64,000 nt of DNA from Tolumonas osonensis (GCF_014202415.1 NZ_JACHGR010000005.1:124001-188000), one strand, 5' to 3'. Shown: positions 34,617-44,166, numbered from the stretch's first letter. The notes: generated by a model from the letters alone, not told the origin. Numbers and translations are program-made.

Positions 34617-37241
34617 CTATTCAGACGCAGGACTGATATTTAACATTTTTTCGATAACCGCCCAGGCATGCGACACATCAAACGGTTTGATTAACGCATA
34701 AGTAAACCTTAGTCCGGGTGTCGCGTGCAGTGATAAAGACATGATCTCATCCGTTATGGCAATCACAGGCGTAGCCCGGTTCCTCTCGGTACCGCGCAGA
34801 TGCCGGAGCAACGTATAAGCGTTCATATCCGTCCGCTGAATATCCGCCAGTATCAGATGGATATCATTCTGATTGAGCATGCGTAATGCGTCTGCCACTG
34901 ATGTAACAGAAGAAATAACCACAGGCCCCTTCCCGGATAACAATGTCAATTGCCGGACTGATTCCGGTTCACAACCAATGCATAGTATGTTGTATGTCGC
35001 AGCCGCCATCCGCTCAGACTCATCCCCCTGCACAGTTTTCACCGTATCAACAGATTCAGGTACCCGCTCTGATTCAGATACGGTGGCGGGCTGGTCAGCT
35101 AATGGCAGCTCAATCCAGAACACGGATCCCTTATCCATACGACTGCTGAACCCAATCCGGCCATTCATGGATTCCATCAGTTGCCTTGAAATGGACAATC
35201 CGATTCCTGTGCCTTTTATTCCCGACGTCTCGTGTCCCAGGCGATTAAATGGCGTAAACAGTTCTTTTTGTTTCTCCGGCGCAATACCTTTGCCGGTATC
35301 ATGCACATTGACACGCAAATAGTTATCGCTGATTTCAGCAGAAATATTGATTGCACCATGCGGACGATTATATTTAATCGCGTTGGAAAGCAAATTAATC
35401 AGTACCTGACGCAGACGCGTACTATCCGCCAATATCAGAACAGGATCTGCCGGTAAGTCTGCCGATAATATGAGTTGTTCTTTTACTGCGATAGGCCGCA
35501 GCATTTCGCTGCATTCCTTGATCACGCTGACTGCATCCAGTAATTCTATTTTTAACAGCGTGTTATTATTTTCTATCTGTGAAAAGTTAAGTACATCATC
35601 AATAAGCTTAAGCAGATGATCACCAGCGGTCATCATTTCATTGATGTAATTCTGACGCTCCCTGAATGACAGATTGTTATCATCTTTTTGCAATAACTGT
35701 CCAAAGCCGAGAATCGCATTGAGTGGCGTTCTGAGCTCGTGACTCATGCTGGACAGAAACAGGCTTTTGGTTTTATTCGCAGAGTCCGCCTCTTCTTTGG
35801 CCTGCTGGAGAGCACAGGTGATCTCATTCAGTTTTTGTCCCATGTTCACAATGGCAGTCGCTGTATCCTGCAGTTCCGCAATCCTGAATGCCGGTTTTTC
35901 CAGCTGGTATTCACCCTTGCCGATTTGATCCACCATCGCTTTCATGTGCAGTAATGGCTGTGAAACGGATTGACTCATAGAGCGCGAGCGCAGCCAGATA
36001 AAGAAAATAAAGATCATATAAAACAGACACAAACCCGCGATCATCAGATAGCCGATCCGCTCAAAATGCTTGGCCAGGGTATTCGTTTCGGTATAGACCT
36101 GATTCTCATCAGCAATCGTGATCAGCTTCCAGTGCGTTTCGGGAATGGTATCCCAGGCGATCAGTTTTTTGTTTCCTTTCAGAACAAGAAAACCTTTGCC
36201 GTTATGACTGTTTTTTATATCGCTAATGATCTGCTGTGAATCTTTGCGCAGGAAAAGATTAAACTGTTCCGGTTTGAATATTTCCTGTTTGATCGCTTCC
36301 TGATAGCTGTGGGTGGTTAACTCGTTTAATCCGAAATCCTCTTCCCCTTCCGGCGGCATCGCCATGATATTGCCATTCCCGTTCACCAGAATGGCATATC
36401 CTCCCCAGGGAATATCCAGACTCTGAATTTTCTCAATGATCGTGCCAACGGTAATATCCAGCCCGACGACACCTTCCAGAAAATCACCGTTATAAACGGG
36501 CGCAATACAGGATGCCATCCAGCCATGGCCCGCCGGATCGATATAAACATCTGTCCAGATTTCTGTACGTGACGGGTTATTTTTACCATCAGCCAGATAA
36601 TAAAAATTGTAATTGGGAATCACCATATCAACAGGATACTGATCCGGCGTAAAAAACCAGGGATAAATCCGGTTATAGGAATCCCAACTATTAAAATAGA
36701 GAGAAGCTATCAGCGGATTGTTTTCTTTGATCTGTTTCATTAAGGGATCAAGCTGGGATAAGCGCCATACCTTCTCATGATCCTGTTTTGACGCAGGTGT
36801 TGACGCTGAATAGAAGGAAGCTGCGCCTCCCGTATCTTTTATCGAATGAAACACACCCTGCGGTGATACTGCATGATTTGATTTTTCTGCCTCAGAAACA
36901 AAATAATGCGCTTCTGTTAAAACCCGTTGTGTCTCTGCTCTGTATATTGCCGTCTGACGGGATACAGCCAGCACTTGTTCACGGATAATCCCCGATTCCC
37001 GCAACGCCGATATCTGCAATTCGTTATCGGCCTTCTGGTACAGGTAATCCATATTGGCTTCCCGAATCAGATTATTACTGATCAGATAAACGGCTATCAG
37101 CACGGTTTCAACGAGGACCAGCGGCACCAAAGCACTACGCACCATTGCCTGCCAGACCCATTTCTGAGCAGAAACGCCTGTTGAACGCCGCATAACCATC
37201 TCCCTAATATGAACCGCGGTGAGATTAACGTATTTTGCCAT
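34617..37241 (-). CDS. Hybrid sensor histidine kinase with CACHE sensor and atypical receiver
   Basis: 874 residues from ATG 37241, which has CGGAG seven bases upstream; the frame is open to a TTG at 37268 without a site. Order: a first membrane helix (about 33-55), a large periplasmic double-CACHE domain (about 60-370, including YNRIYPWFF, WTDVYIDPAGHGWMASCIAPVYN, GVVGLDITVG), a second helix (about 385-410), a HAMP-like linker, HisKA with SSMSHELRTPLNAILGFGQLL, HATPase with LINLLSNAIKYNRP, DTGKGIAPE and GTGIGLSISRQL, then a C-terminal receiver. The receiver keeps the phospho-Asp (LILADIQ), Thr (VIAITDE) and Lys (LIKPFD), but its acidic pair reads CIGCEPE. No partner regulator is adjacent. 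Confidence 0.9.
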   Translation of the reverse strand: MAKYVNLTAVHIREMVMRRSTGVSAQKWVWQAMVRSALVPLVLVETVLIAVYLISNNLIREANMDYLYQKADNELQISALRESGIIREQVLAVSRQTAIYRAETQRVLTEAHYFVSEAEKSNHAVSPQGVFHSIKDTGGAASFYSASTPASKQDHEKVWRLSQLDPLMKQIKENNPLIASLYFNSWDSYNRIYPWFFTPDQYPVDMVIPNYNFYYLADGKNNPSRTEIWTDVYIDPAGHGWMASCIAPVYNGDFLEGVVGLDITVGTIIEKIQSLDIPWGGYAILVNGNGNIMAMPPEGEEDFGLNELTTHSYQEAIKQEIFKPEQFNLFLRKDSQQIISDIKNSHNGKGFLVLKGNKKLIAWDTIPETHWKLITIADENQVYTETNTLAKHFERIGYLMIAGLCLFYMIFIFFIWLRSRSMSQSVSQPLLHMKAMVDQIGKGEYQLEKPAFRIAELQDTATAIVNMGQKLNEITCALQQAKEEADSANKTKSLFLSSMSHELRTPLNAILGFGQLLQKDDNNLSFRERQNYINEMMTAGDHLLKLIDDVLNFSQIENNNTLLKIELLDAVSVIKECSEMLRPIAVKEQLILSADLPADPVLILADSTRLRQVLINLLSNAIKYNRPHGAINISAEISDNYLRVNVHDTGKGIAPEKQKELFTPFNRLGHETSGIKGTGIGLSISRQLMESMNGRIGFSSRMDKGSVFWIELPLADQPATVSESERVPESVDTVKTVQGDESERMAAATYNILCIGCEPESVRQLTLLSGKGPVVISSVTSVADALRMLNQNDIHLILADIQRTDMNAYTLLRHLRGTERNRATPVIAITDEIMSLSLHATPGLRFTYALIKPFDVSHAWAVIEKMLNISPASE

Positions 37242-37348
37242 TAATTGCTCCGTATCCGGCAACAGCAAGCCCCGCCTAGGAGCTGAATCACACTAATGCT
37301 TTCCGGATGGCGAACTTTAAGGATGTCTTAACCCAACTCACGTATCAT

Positions 37349-37372
37349 ACCTGCACTTCGTTTTTTGCAGGT
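37349..37372. promoter_or_regulatory. Hairpin directly upstream of the sulfatase start
   Basis: ACCTGCA (37349-37355) pairs with TGCAGGT (37366-37372) around a T-rich loop, ending 11 bases before the GTG start and abutting the ribosome site. It could be an operator or a translational control hairpin in the gap divergent from the histidine kinase. Confidence 0.35.
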
Positions 37373-37383
37373 TTAGGTCGTTT

Positions 37384-39285
37384 GTGAAACCAGGCAGTTC
37401 AATCAGTCGTTACCACTTCGCTATTTGGTTAAGTTTTCTGTTTCTTGTGACCAATACCGTCAGCCGTATTGTGCTGACAGTCATGGCAACACAGAAAAAT
37501 ACATTGTCATTCATTGATCTCGGCTTCTCTTTCATCAGTGGCGTTGTCTATGATCTCGCCACCCTGAGTTACCTGCTGATCCCGGTGCTGCTCTGGCTGA
37601 CAGTGATCCCGTTACGCTGGCGGCACAATAAAATATGGATCATCGCCGGCCGGATTTTCAGTCTCGTCACCGCCTATGCGCTGGTTGTATTAGCCGTCAG
37701 TGAATGGGTTTTCTGGGAGGAGTTTGAAAGCCGCTTTAACTTCATCGCGGTGGATTACCTGGTTTATACCAATGAAGTCATTGGGAATATACAGGAGTCT
37801 TATCCTCTGCTGACGTGGCTAAGTCTGTCTGCGCTGACGAGCGTCATACTCGTTGTCGCGATCAACCGTTTATCATTCCTGGCTCAATGGGGGCATACGC
37901 CACGCAGATACATGCTGTCCGGTCTGATCATCGTGCAGTTGCTGGTGAATGTTGCCTTGTCCGGACAGGCCAAAGATCTGCGGGAAAACCGTTATGCTAA
38001 TGAACTGGCAGGCAGCGGGCTTTATTCTCTGTTTTATGCCTTCAATAATAATGAACTGAACTACCGTCATTTTTATCCAACAGAAAATGATATTTCTGCT
38101 GCATCGGTTGTTCGTGAACAGCTCGCAACACCAGAAGCACAGTTCGTCTCGACTCAGCCCAATGACATACAACGCAATATCCAACATGCAGGAACAGAAC
38201 GTCGTTTGAATGTGGTTCTGATCTCTGTGGAAAGTCTTTCAGCCGACTATCTGGGTAAATTTGGCAATGCCAAAGGCCTGACGCCCAATCTGGATCGACT
38301 GGCAGATTCAGGAATGTTGTTCACCCGTCTTTATGCGACAGGAAACCGAACCGTCCGGGGGCTAGAGGCCTTATCACTGGCCGTGCCACCGACACCGGGG
38401 CAATCCATTGTCCGCCGTCCTGATAATGAATCCCTGTTTTCCCTGGCCAGCGTCTTCAACAGTAAAGGCTATGATTCTTCCTTCCTTTATGGCGGCTACG
38501 GTACGTTCGATAATATGAACTACTTCTTTGCGCATAACGGTTATAACGTCAAAGACCGTCTTGAGCTGAACAGTAACCAGATCACCCATGAGAACATCTG
38601 GGGGGTGGCAGATGAAGACTTGTATGCCATGGCATTGCGCGAGTTTGATGAGACCAGCCAGAAAGGGAAACCATTCTTTGCGCACATCATGACGACCAGT
38701 AACCATCGTCCATATACTTTCCCGGAAAACCGGATTGATCTCCCCACCGGCAGCCGACAGGCCGCCGTGAAATATACCGACTGGGCGATTGGCCATTTTA
38801 TTAAACAGGCAAGTGAGCACAGTTGGTATAAAGACACCGTATTTGTGATCGTGGCTGATCACTGTTCATCCAGCGCCGGTAAAACCGATCTGCCGGCAGA
38901 GCGTTACCATATTCCGCTGATTGTCTGGTCCCCGGCCCATATACCGGCACAAAAAGTTGTTCGGTTAATGAGCCAGATCGATGTTGCCCCGACTCTGCTT
39001 GGTTTGCTGAATTTCTCTTATAAGTCGAATTTTATGGGAACCGATGTGTTTGCGACGCCAGATGGCCCGCAACGGGCATTCATCGCGACTTACCAGGGGC
39101 TTGGCTATATGACGTCGGATCGACTGGTGATCCTGCGACCACGCAAAGAACCTGAAGTTCAGCAACTGGACAAGGCTTTTGCCAAAACAGCAAAAAGCGA
39201 TGACCAGCTGATAAAAGAGGCGATCGCCTGGTATCAATTCAGCAGTGATGCCTTTAGCCAGGGGCGAATGAAACTGAGTCACTGA
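37384..39285 (+). CDS. LTA-synthase-type membrane sulfatase / phosphoglycerol transferase
   Basis: 633 residues. Five N-terminal membrane helices (to about residue 185) are followed by a periplasmic sulfatase-fold domain. The catalytic Thr sits in TGNRTVRGLEAL, the metal-binding start in VVLISVESLSADYLGKFG with TPNLDRLADSG, and C-terminal metal ligands in VIVADHCSS. Relatives transfer phosphoglycerol or phosphoethanolamine head groups from phospholipids to envelope glycans such as osmoregulated periplasmic glucans. The start is GTG 37384. It is divergent from the CACHE histidine kinase with a 142-bp gap, so control by that kinase is possible. Confidence 0.88.
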   Translation: MKPGSSISRYHFAIWLSFLFLVTNTVSRIVLTVMATQKNTLSFIDLGFSFISGVVYDLATLSYLLIPVLLWLTVIPLRWRHNKIWIIAGRIFSLVTAYALVVLAVSEWVFWEEFESRFNFIAVDYLVYTNEVIGNIQESYPLLTWLSLSALTSVILVVAINRLSFLAQWGHTPRRYMLSGLIIVQLLVNVALSGQAKDLRENRYANELAGSGLYSLFYAFNNNELNYRHFYPTENDISAASVVREQLATPEAQFVSTQPNDIQRNIQHAGTERRLNVVLISVESLSADYLGKFGNAKGLTPNLDRLADSGMLFTRLYATGNRTVRGLEALSLAVPPTPGQSIVRRPDNESLFSLASVFNSKGYDSSFLYGGYGTFDNMNYFFAHNGYNVKDRLELNSNQITHENIWGVADEDLYAMALREFDETSQKGKPFFAHIMTTSNHRPYTFPENRIDLPTGSRQAAVKYTDWAIGHFIKQASEHSWYKDTVFVIVADHCSSSAGKTDLPAERYHIPLIVWSPAHIPAQKVVRLMSQIDVAPTLLGLLNFSYKSNFMGTDVFATPDGPQRAFIATYQGLGYMTSDRLVILRPRKEPEVQQLDKAFAKTAKSDDQLIKEAIAWYQFSSDAFSQGRMKLSH

Positions 39286-39289
39286 AGAT

Positions 39290-39778
39290 TTATAGCGGTG
39301 ACAACCAGAGCCGGATTGCATCCAGAGAATCCGGCGTAAATTCTGACTCCCGGGCCAGCATTTCCTGTGGCGTCATCAATAATACATACTCGACTTCTTC
39401 CGCCTGCAGCGTCAACTCACCGTCATACTGACAGCTGAAAAGCGCGCCCCAGACTTTCCCCTCGGAATTGATATGCAAAAATGAACCATGCGGTGTCAGT
39501 GATACATCCCGGATCCCCATCTCTTCAGCCAGTTCCCGGTAAGCCGAAGACAGAATGTCTTCTCCCGCTGCTACCACGCCGCCGCAGCAGGCATCCAGCA
39601 TAGAGGGGCAATAATCTTTTGTTGCAGTACGGCGCTGTACATACACTTGTCCCAGCTTATTAGTGATCACAATATATGATGCCCTGTGCAGTAATTTCTG
39701 CCGGCGCATCTCGGAACGCGGTGCGGTACCGATGACATTATTATTTTCATCGACGATATCAACCCACTCTTCGCTCAC
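39290..39778 (-). CDS. yfcD: Nudix hydrolase, YfcD type
   Basis: 162 residues with a complete Nudix box, G-x5-E-x7-REUxEExGU, in GGVVAAGEDILSSAYRELAEEMGI (about 66-89). The N-terminus WVDIVDENNNVIGTAPRSEMRRQKLLHRASYIVI is typical of the IPP-isomerase-like YfcD group. It hydrolyses a nucleoside-diphosphate-linked compound; the substrate is unknown. It is convergent with the sulfatase gene, with only four bases between the stops. Confidence 0.9.
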   Translation of the reverse strand: MSEEWVDIVDENNNVIGTAPRSEMRRQKLLHRASYIVITNKLGQVYVQRRTATKDYCPSMLDACCGGVVAAGEDILSSAYRELAEEMGIRDVSLTPHGSFLHINSEGKVWGALFSCQYDGELTLQAEEVEYVLLMTPQEMLARESEFTPDSLDAIRLWLSPL

Positions 39779-39834
39779 TATTCTTTCCTCGCTGATTCAG
39801 TCGTATCGACGTAAACTACACGTCTTGTAAAATA

Positions 39835-40326
39835 ATGCTTAGTTTAATGATTATCCGCGCAATTAAAGAGACTGACTGGCCGGCAATCCTCCGTATCCAG
39901 AATGAAGTCTATCCGGACATTGTTCCCGAATCCGAAGCTGTCTTACGTTCAAAAACAAAACTGGGCCCGACAACCTGTCTGACTATCTGTGATCGGCAGA
40001 ATAATGTGGCAGGTTATTGCCTGGCACATCCCTGGACACAAGACCCTGCAAGTCTGCACAGCATTTATGAAATGCCCTCAGCGCCACAATTACTCTACAT
40101 CCACGATATGGCGATTGCACCCAGCTATGCAGGAAAGCGCCTTGGTAACAGGACGCTTCAATACCTGCAGTCATGGGCTAAAAAACATGGCTATACGACG
40201 CTGTCACTGGTGTCACTTGGTCAGGCTGTTTCATACTGGCAACAACATGGATTTCTGCACACCGGACTCCAGGTCGATACCGATCAGTATGGTGAAGGTG
40301 CCAGTTATATGCTGAAGCAGATATGA
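39835..40326 (+). CDS. GNAT family N-acetyltransferase
   Basis: 163 residues. It has the GNAT fold with acetyl-CoA motif A around LLYIHDMAIAPSYAGKRLGNRTLQYLQSWAKKHGY (the R/Q-x-x-G-x-G/A loop reads YAGKRLGNR) and motif B around AVSYWQQHGF. The substrate is unknown. Starts at 39835 and 39847 are both possible; neither has a clear ribosome site, and the shorter one gives the more typical MIIRAIKETDW N-terminus. Confidence 0.85.
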   Translation: MLSLMIIRAIKETDWPAILRIQNEVYPDIVPESEAVLRSKTKLGPTTCLTICDRQNNVAGYCLAHPWTQDPASLHSIYEMPSAPQLLYIHDMAIAPSYAGKRLGNRTLQYLQSWAKKHGYTTLSLVSLGQAVSYWQQHGFLHTGLQVDTDQYGEGASYMLKQI

Positions 40327-40327
40327 C

Positions 40328-40358
40328 AAAGGCCGACAGTTCAGAACTGCCGGCCTTT
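40328..40358. terminator. Bidirectional terminator between GNAT gene and pitA
   Basis: Fifteen-base arms AAAGGCCGACAGTTC / GAACTGCCGGCCTTT with one mismatch, followed by TTG on plus and preceded by A's. It lies between convergent stop codons. Confidence 0.8.
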
Positions 40359-40385
40359 TGTATTTACCCTTCAGGAACCGATTAA

Positions 40386-41861
40386 TCAGTTCACAAAAAT
40401 ATAGGTACCTGCCCAGAACAGGCCCGCAGATAAGCCGATAGAAACAGGAAGTGTTAATATCCAGGCTAAAACGATGCTTTTCACTGTGCCGGACTGCAGG
40501 CCGGAACGGTTAGCCAACATGGTACCCGCAACAGCTGATGACAGAACATGCGTTGTAGATACCGGTAATCCGCTGATACTGGCAATACCGATAGCTGATG
40601 CAGCGGTAATCTGTGCCGCCATACCTTGTGAATAAGTCATGCCTTTCTGGCCGATCTTTTCACCTACGGTATAGACAATACGGCGCCAGCCGATCATGGT
40701 TCCGCCGCCCAGCGCTAACGCAACAGCGAAAATAACCCAAGTCGGCGCATACTCGGTGGTCTGAGTCAGATCTTTACGCAGCTTGTTCAGATCGGCGATT
40801 TCAGAAGCCGGGATACCTGGTAATTTACTTACCTTCTTCGCGGTATCATCCAGACACAGCAATAAACGACGAACTTCTCTGCGTTTCTCAATATCCAGCT
40901 GGTTGTAATGCTCGGTGGTACTCAGCATATTTGCAACTGTGGCAATAGAAGACATTGAGTCTTTTGTATCGCACTTAAAGACCTGCGGCATTTCAGCATT
41001 AGGCACTTTTTTAAGATCGATCATCTGATCCAGGTAAGCGCTGTTACGCTTATAGAAATCACCCATATGCAACGCGGCATCTTTAGTGCGACCAATCTGG
41101 TAGCTGGTACTTTCCATGTTCAGCACAAACTGGCCGGGAACAATACCAATCAGCACCAGCATGATCATACCGATACCTTTCTGGCCATCATTAGAACCAT
41201 GCACAAAACTGACACCCATTGCAGAGGCAATCAGTGTGAAACGAGTCCAGAACGGCGGACGTTTTTTACCGTCCCATGTCTGTCGCTCTTCCGGTGTTTT
41301 GTGAATTTTGGAACCGGAAAAATACTTCTTCATCAGAAGTAATAATGCGCCGGCAATCATCAGACCCACCAGAGGAGATACGATCAATGACAGCATGATA
41401 TCAATGGCTTTCTGCACATTGATGCCCTTGCTGACTTCAACTCCGGTCATCAGTGAGTTTGCCAGACCTACGCCCAGAATAGCGCCAATCAGGGTATGAG
41501 AACTGGAGGCAGGAATACCGAAATACCACGTACCCAGGTTCCACAGAATTGCAGAGCTCAGTAGGGCAAACACCATCACCAGACCATGTGCCGATGCCAC
41601 ATTGAGCAACAAATCAACAGGCAACAAGTGAACAATGGCGTAGGCAACCCCCAGCCCACCGGCTAATACACCGGCACAGTTAAAAATACCGGAAGCAACA
41701 ACAGCCATATGCGGCGGCATTGCCTTGGTATAAATAACGGTTGCTACAGCATTCGCTGTATCATGGAAACCATTGATAAATTCATAGGCAAGAACAAATA
41801 TCAAAGCCACAGCTAAACCGAGACCCAGTTCAAAGCTGAGTCCATTAAACATTTCTAGCAT
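40386..41861 (-). CDS. pitA: Low-affinity inorganic phosphate transporter Pit
   Basis: A 491-residue PiT-family permease with about ten membrane helices. The two duplicated PD001131 signatures are present: EFINGFHDTANAVATVIYT near residue 27 and VSFVHGSNDGQKGIGM near residue 220. GIPASSSHTLIGAILGVGLAN and SGLPVSTTHVLSSAVAGTM are the inverted-repeat core. It imports metal-phosphate complexes driven by protons, as E. coli PitA does. The length matches E. coli. No Pho box was evident upstream. Confidence 0.95.
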   Translation of the reverse strand: MLEMFNGLSFELGLGLAVALIFVLAYEFINGFHDTANAVATVIYTKAMPPHMAVVASGIFNCAGVLAGGLGVAYAIVHLLPVDLLLNVASAHGLVMVFALLSSAILWNLGTWYFGIPASSSHTLIGAILGVGLANSLMTGVEVSKGINVQKAIDIMLSLIVSPLVGLMIAGALLLLMKKYFSGSKIHKTPEERQTWDGKKRPPFWTRFTLIASAMGVSFVHGSNDGQKGIGMIMLVLIGIVPGQFVLNMESTSYQIGRTKDAALHMGDFYKRNSAYLDQMIDLKKVPNAEMPQVFKCDTKDSMSSIATVANMLSTTEHYNQLDIEKRREVRRLLLCLDDTAKKVSKLPGIPASEIADLNKLRKDLTQTTEYAPTWVIFAVALALGGGTMIGWRRIVYTVGEKIGQKGMTYSQGMAAQITAASAIGIASISGLPVSTTHVLSSAVAGTMLANRSGLQSGTVKSIVLAWILTLPVSIGLSAGLFWAGTYIFVN

Positions 41862-42104
41862 ATATTTTAATCATCAGTGGATAGACGCGGCGCATTATGA
41901 CAGAAAGATGACCAATCGACAGTCTTGACAAAAAAAAAGCCGAAATTTTTCACACGAAAGAGACTCTAACAAATCCCAACACTGAGTTATTTTTAACCAT
42001 TTTTGGTGTCAGTCAGAAACTTCATGAAATCATTACTTTTATGTAACAAAAAAGACACTCACTGATGAAACCATAGCGTGGTCAAACAAGACCGGAGTTA
42101 TGCT

Positions 42105-42326
42105 ATGAAACGTTCATTTCGTGAACATCAGGCTTTAAAGATTGCCCAATACATTCGCAGCTATTATCGGGGCAGTTTTTACATTGAGCAGTCAGGTCCA
42201 TTCCATTTCGAAGCCGGCAAAGCATGTTATGACAATGTCGATAACGTTAAATGGAGAAAACTGCTGTCCCAGATCAACAAAGAAATCAAAAATATGAACC
42301 CGCTGAAAGTCATTTCAGCCGGCTAA
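42105..42326 (+). CDS. Small basic hypothetical protein
   Basis: 73 residues from ATG 42105 with CGGAG about eight bases upstream; the frame extends to a GTG at 42078 without a site. It is a soluble, basic sequence (KRSFREHQALKIAQYIRSYYRGSFYIE, VKWRKLLSQINKEIKN), not recognised. Its stop codon interlocks with that of the convergent DUF2845 gene (4-bp overlap). Confidence 0.6.
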   Translation: MKRSFREHQALKIAQYIRSYYRGSFYIEQSGPFHFEAGKACYDNVDNVKWRKLLSQINKEIKNMNPLKVISAG

Positions 42327-42637
42327 CCCCGGGGACCATCAACAATGCGTGTAATGATGCCACCTTCTACTGTCACCATCTGTAAAAAGTGATCGGGTCC
42401 CATATACATAGTCCAGACTTCGCCGGTTCGGACAACCTGTCTGTGACCATACTCGTCAATGACAACCCTGCTTGTATCATCAACGGTCAGCGGACGACCG
42501 CACTTAATCAGCAATACCGCCGCCGGATCGCCCTCAGAGATCAACGCATTTCCACACCGGAATGAACCGTCTGCCCACGAAGATGGGGAGACTGCCAGCG
42601 CAATGAACGCCAGCACGGCAAAAACTGCTTTTTTCAT
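42323..42637 (-). CDS. DUF2845 periplasmic protein
   Basis: 104 residues. A Sec signal peptide (MKKAVFAVLAFIALAVSPSSWA) is followed by a DUF2845 domain with the conserved pair of cysteines in SFRCGNALISEGDPAAVLLIKCGRPL, then WTMYMGPDHFLQMVTVEGGIITRI. The domain resembles the SmpA/BamE-like 'stalk' fold. Function unknown. An AGGTGA site precedes the ATG. Confidence 0.82.
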   Translation of the reverse strand: MKKAVFAVLAFIALAVSPSSWADGSFRCGNALISEGDPAAVLLIKCGRPLTVDDTSRVVIDEYGHRQVVRTGEVWTMYMGPDHFLQMVTVEGGIITRIVDGPRG

Positions 42638-42830
42638 GACTCACCTGAACCTTATCGGATGTGGAAGCCTTTATACACTTCTTATATTAATTTTACATCT
42701 CTGATAAAAAACAGGTCATTCTTTTCGAACGATACACTGAAACAAATTGAATTATTCTTAATTGCAGTTGCCAGTATCAGCAACAATCGTCACAATCGGA
42801 AAGAACCTATATGAAGCAGAGAGGAAGTCC

Positions 42831-43424
42831 ATGAGCAGTGTATCTCTGGTCGCTAGTGCCCAATTACCTACCCCGTGGGGCGTCTTTACTATGACCGGAT
42901 TCAAAGAAGAAGCGACGGGTAAAGATCATGTAGCCTTATCCATGGGTGATTTGACCACTGATGCTCCGGTATTAGCGCGTATTCATTCAGAATGTCTCAC
43001 TGGTGATGCCTTATTCAGCTTGCGTTGTGATTGCGGATTCCAGTTGCAAGCAGCATTGCAGCGGATCGCGAAAGAAGAACGCGGTGTTTTACTGTATGTG
43101 CGTCAGGAAGGCCGTGGTATTGGTTTGCTGAACAAAATCCATGCCTACCATTTGCAGGATCAGGGGGCAGATACAGTAGAAGCGAACGAAGCACTTGGTT
43201 TTGCTCCGGATTTACGAGATTACACGATCTGTGCCGACATGCTGAAAGCGCTGGGTGTTAAATCATTACGTTTAATGACCAATAACCCGCGCAAGATTAA
43301 AGCCATGGAGCAATTCGGCGTCCATGTCGCGGAACGTATTCCGCTGGAAGAAGGTCGCAATGCCTACAATGAATTTTATCTCGCCACCAAGGCAGGCAAA
43401 TTAGGTCATATGCTGCACGATTAA
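42831..43424 (+). CDS. ribA: GTP cyclohydrolase II
   Basis: A 197-residue RibA, first committed enzyme of riboflavin synthesis, turning GTP into diaminohydroxy-phosphoribosylamino-pyrimidine, formate and pyrophosphate. The zinc ligands are in [36 protein letters not shown] and [12 protein letters not shown] are the GTP-binding and catalytic blocks. ATG 42831 has GAGGA six bases upstream. It is a single-domain RibA, not fused to RibB, as in E. coli. Confidence 0.96.
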   Translation: MSSVSLVASAQLPTPWGVFTMTGFKEEATGKDHVALSMGDLTTDAPVLARIHSECLTGDALFSLRCDCGFQLQAALQRIAKEERGVLLYVRQEGRGIGLLNKIHAYHLQDQGADTVEANEALGFAPDLRDYTICADMLKALGVKSLRLMTNNPRKIKAMEQFGVHVAERIPLEEGRNAYNEFYLATKAGKLGHMLHD

Positions 43425-43445
43425 CCTGATCTTCACGCAATAAAA

Positions 43446-43475
43446 AAGGGCTTACTGATTATCAGGCAAGCCCTT
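43446..43475 (-). terminator. Terminator downstream of the adhesin-linked acidic protein gene (also beyond ribA)
   Basis: AAGGGCTT...AAGCCCTT with an inner CTGAT/ATCAG extension. On the minus strand it is followed by TTTTTTA, so it best serves the minus-strand gene; it could also stop ribA transcripts less efficiently. Confidence 0.7.
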
Positions 43476-43494
43476 CTGAATATCCCTGATCGCA

Positions 43495-44106
43495 TCATCC
43501 ATGCTGACCATTACCACCCGCATTATAAAAATGCAGGGCGTCCAGTGGATCAGATACCCCTGAATTAATATAAACGCTTTCGAAATCAGCCGGCATGACA
43601 CCCGTCTCCGGAGTATTCGCCACCGGTTGTGTCTCACCGATATTCTGCAATACCAGATCCAGCGTCGTATCTCCCTCATCCAGCAACATTGCCGGTGCAA
43701 TATAATCATACTGATGATGAAATTCGTCTGGAGCCGGACTCTCAGAATGAACCTGCGAGATCGTGGCCAGAGACGACCAGAGCTCAGTATCGTCCTCCGG
43801 TGCCATCACATCATACAGTGTGGTGACACGTGGCAGTTGCGATAACTCGGCCACCGTCTCGGTTCCATCCACCGAATAATACACTGCCCCCCCGGAGATC
43901 TCGTCGTCCAGAGGTTCAAACGCCAGTGTCCCGGCAGCAAAATCAACAAATAGCCGTCCGGAAACATTATCCGCACTGCCATTTATTTCCAAACCATCCA
44001 GGTGATTGCCTTCCATCCTTGTTGAATAGCCAACACCGGTTTCACAGACAATTTCTTGTCCGTCCCACCGATAAAGCACTTCATCCACAGAGATCCAGTC
44101 AATCAT
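43495..44106 (-). CDS. Acidic hypothetical protein linked to the Lap adhesin
   Basis: 203 residues, not recognised. The composition is very acidic (many Asp/Glu, few Lys), with one cysteine and no signal peptide or membrane segment. Two halves can be made out: a beta-rich start (DWISVDEVLYRWDGQEIVCE, GLEINGSADNVSGRLFVDFAAGTLAFEPLDD) and an Asp/Glu-rich second half with LDLVLQNIGETQPV. It lies 60 bp after the adhesin gene, beyond a hairpin. The acidic, Gly/Asp-rich, Cys-poor character without a Sec signal would fit a type I secretion substrate or a cytoplasmic partner of the adhesin; both are guesses. Confidence 0.65.
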   Translation of the reverse strand: MIDWISVDEVLYRWDGQEIVCETGVGYSTRMEGNHLDGLEINGSADNVSGRLFVDFAAGTLAFEPLDDEISGGAVYYSVDGTETVAELSQLPRVTTLYDVMAPEDDTELWSSLATISQVHSESPAPDEFHHQYDYIAPAMLLDEGDTTLDLVLQNIGETQPVANTPETGVMPADFESVYINSGVSDPLDALHFYNAGGNGQHG

Positions 44107-44125
44107 TTGCGTAATTACCCGGTTA

Positions 44126-44156
44126 AAAATAAACAGGGAGCAGACATGCTGCTCCC
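44126..44156 (-). terminator. Hairpin terminator/attenuator after the adhesin gene
   Basis: Stem GGGAGCAG (44136-44143) / CTGCTCCC (44149-44156), followed on the minus strand by TGTTTATTTTT. It lies ten bases past the adhesin stop and before the next gene on the same strand, so expression of that gene needs read-through or its own promoter. Confidence 0.7.
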
Positions 44157-44166
44157 GCCCGTTGTT

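Noticed and set aside
43452-43709. Alternative minus-strand frame overlapping the acidic protein gene
   Set aside because: Arg/Trp-rich out-of-frame translation, no ribosome site, and it runs through the terminator at 43446-43475.
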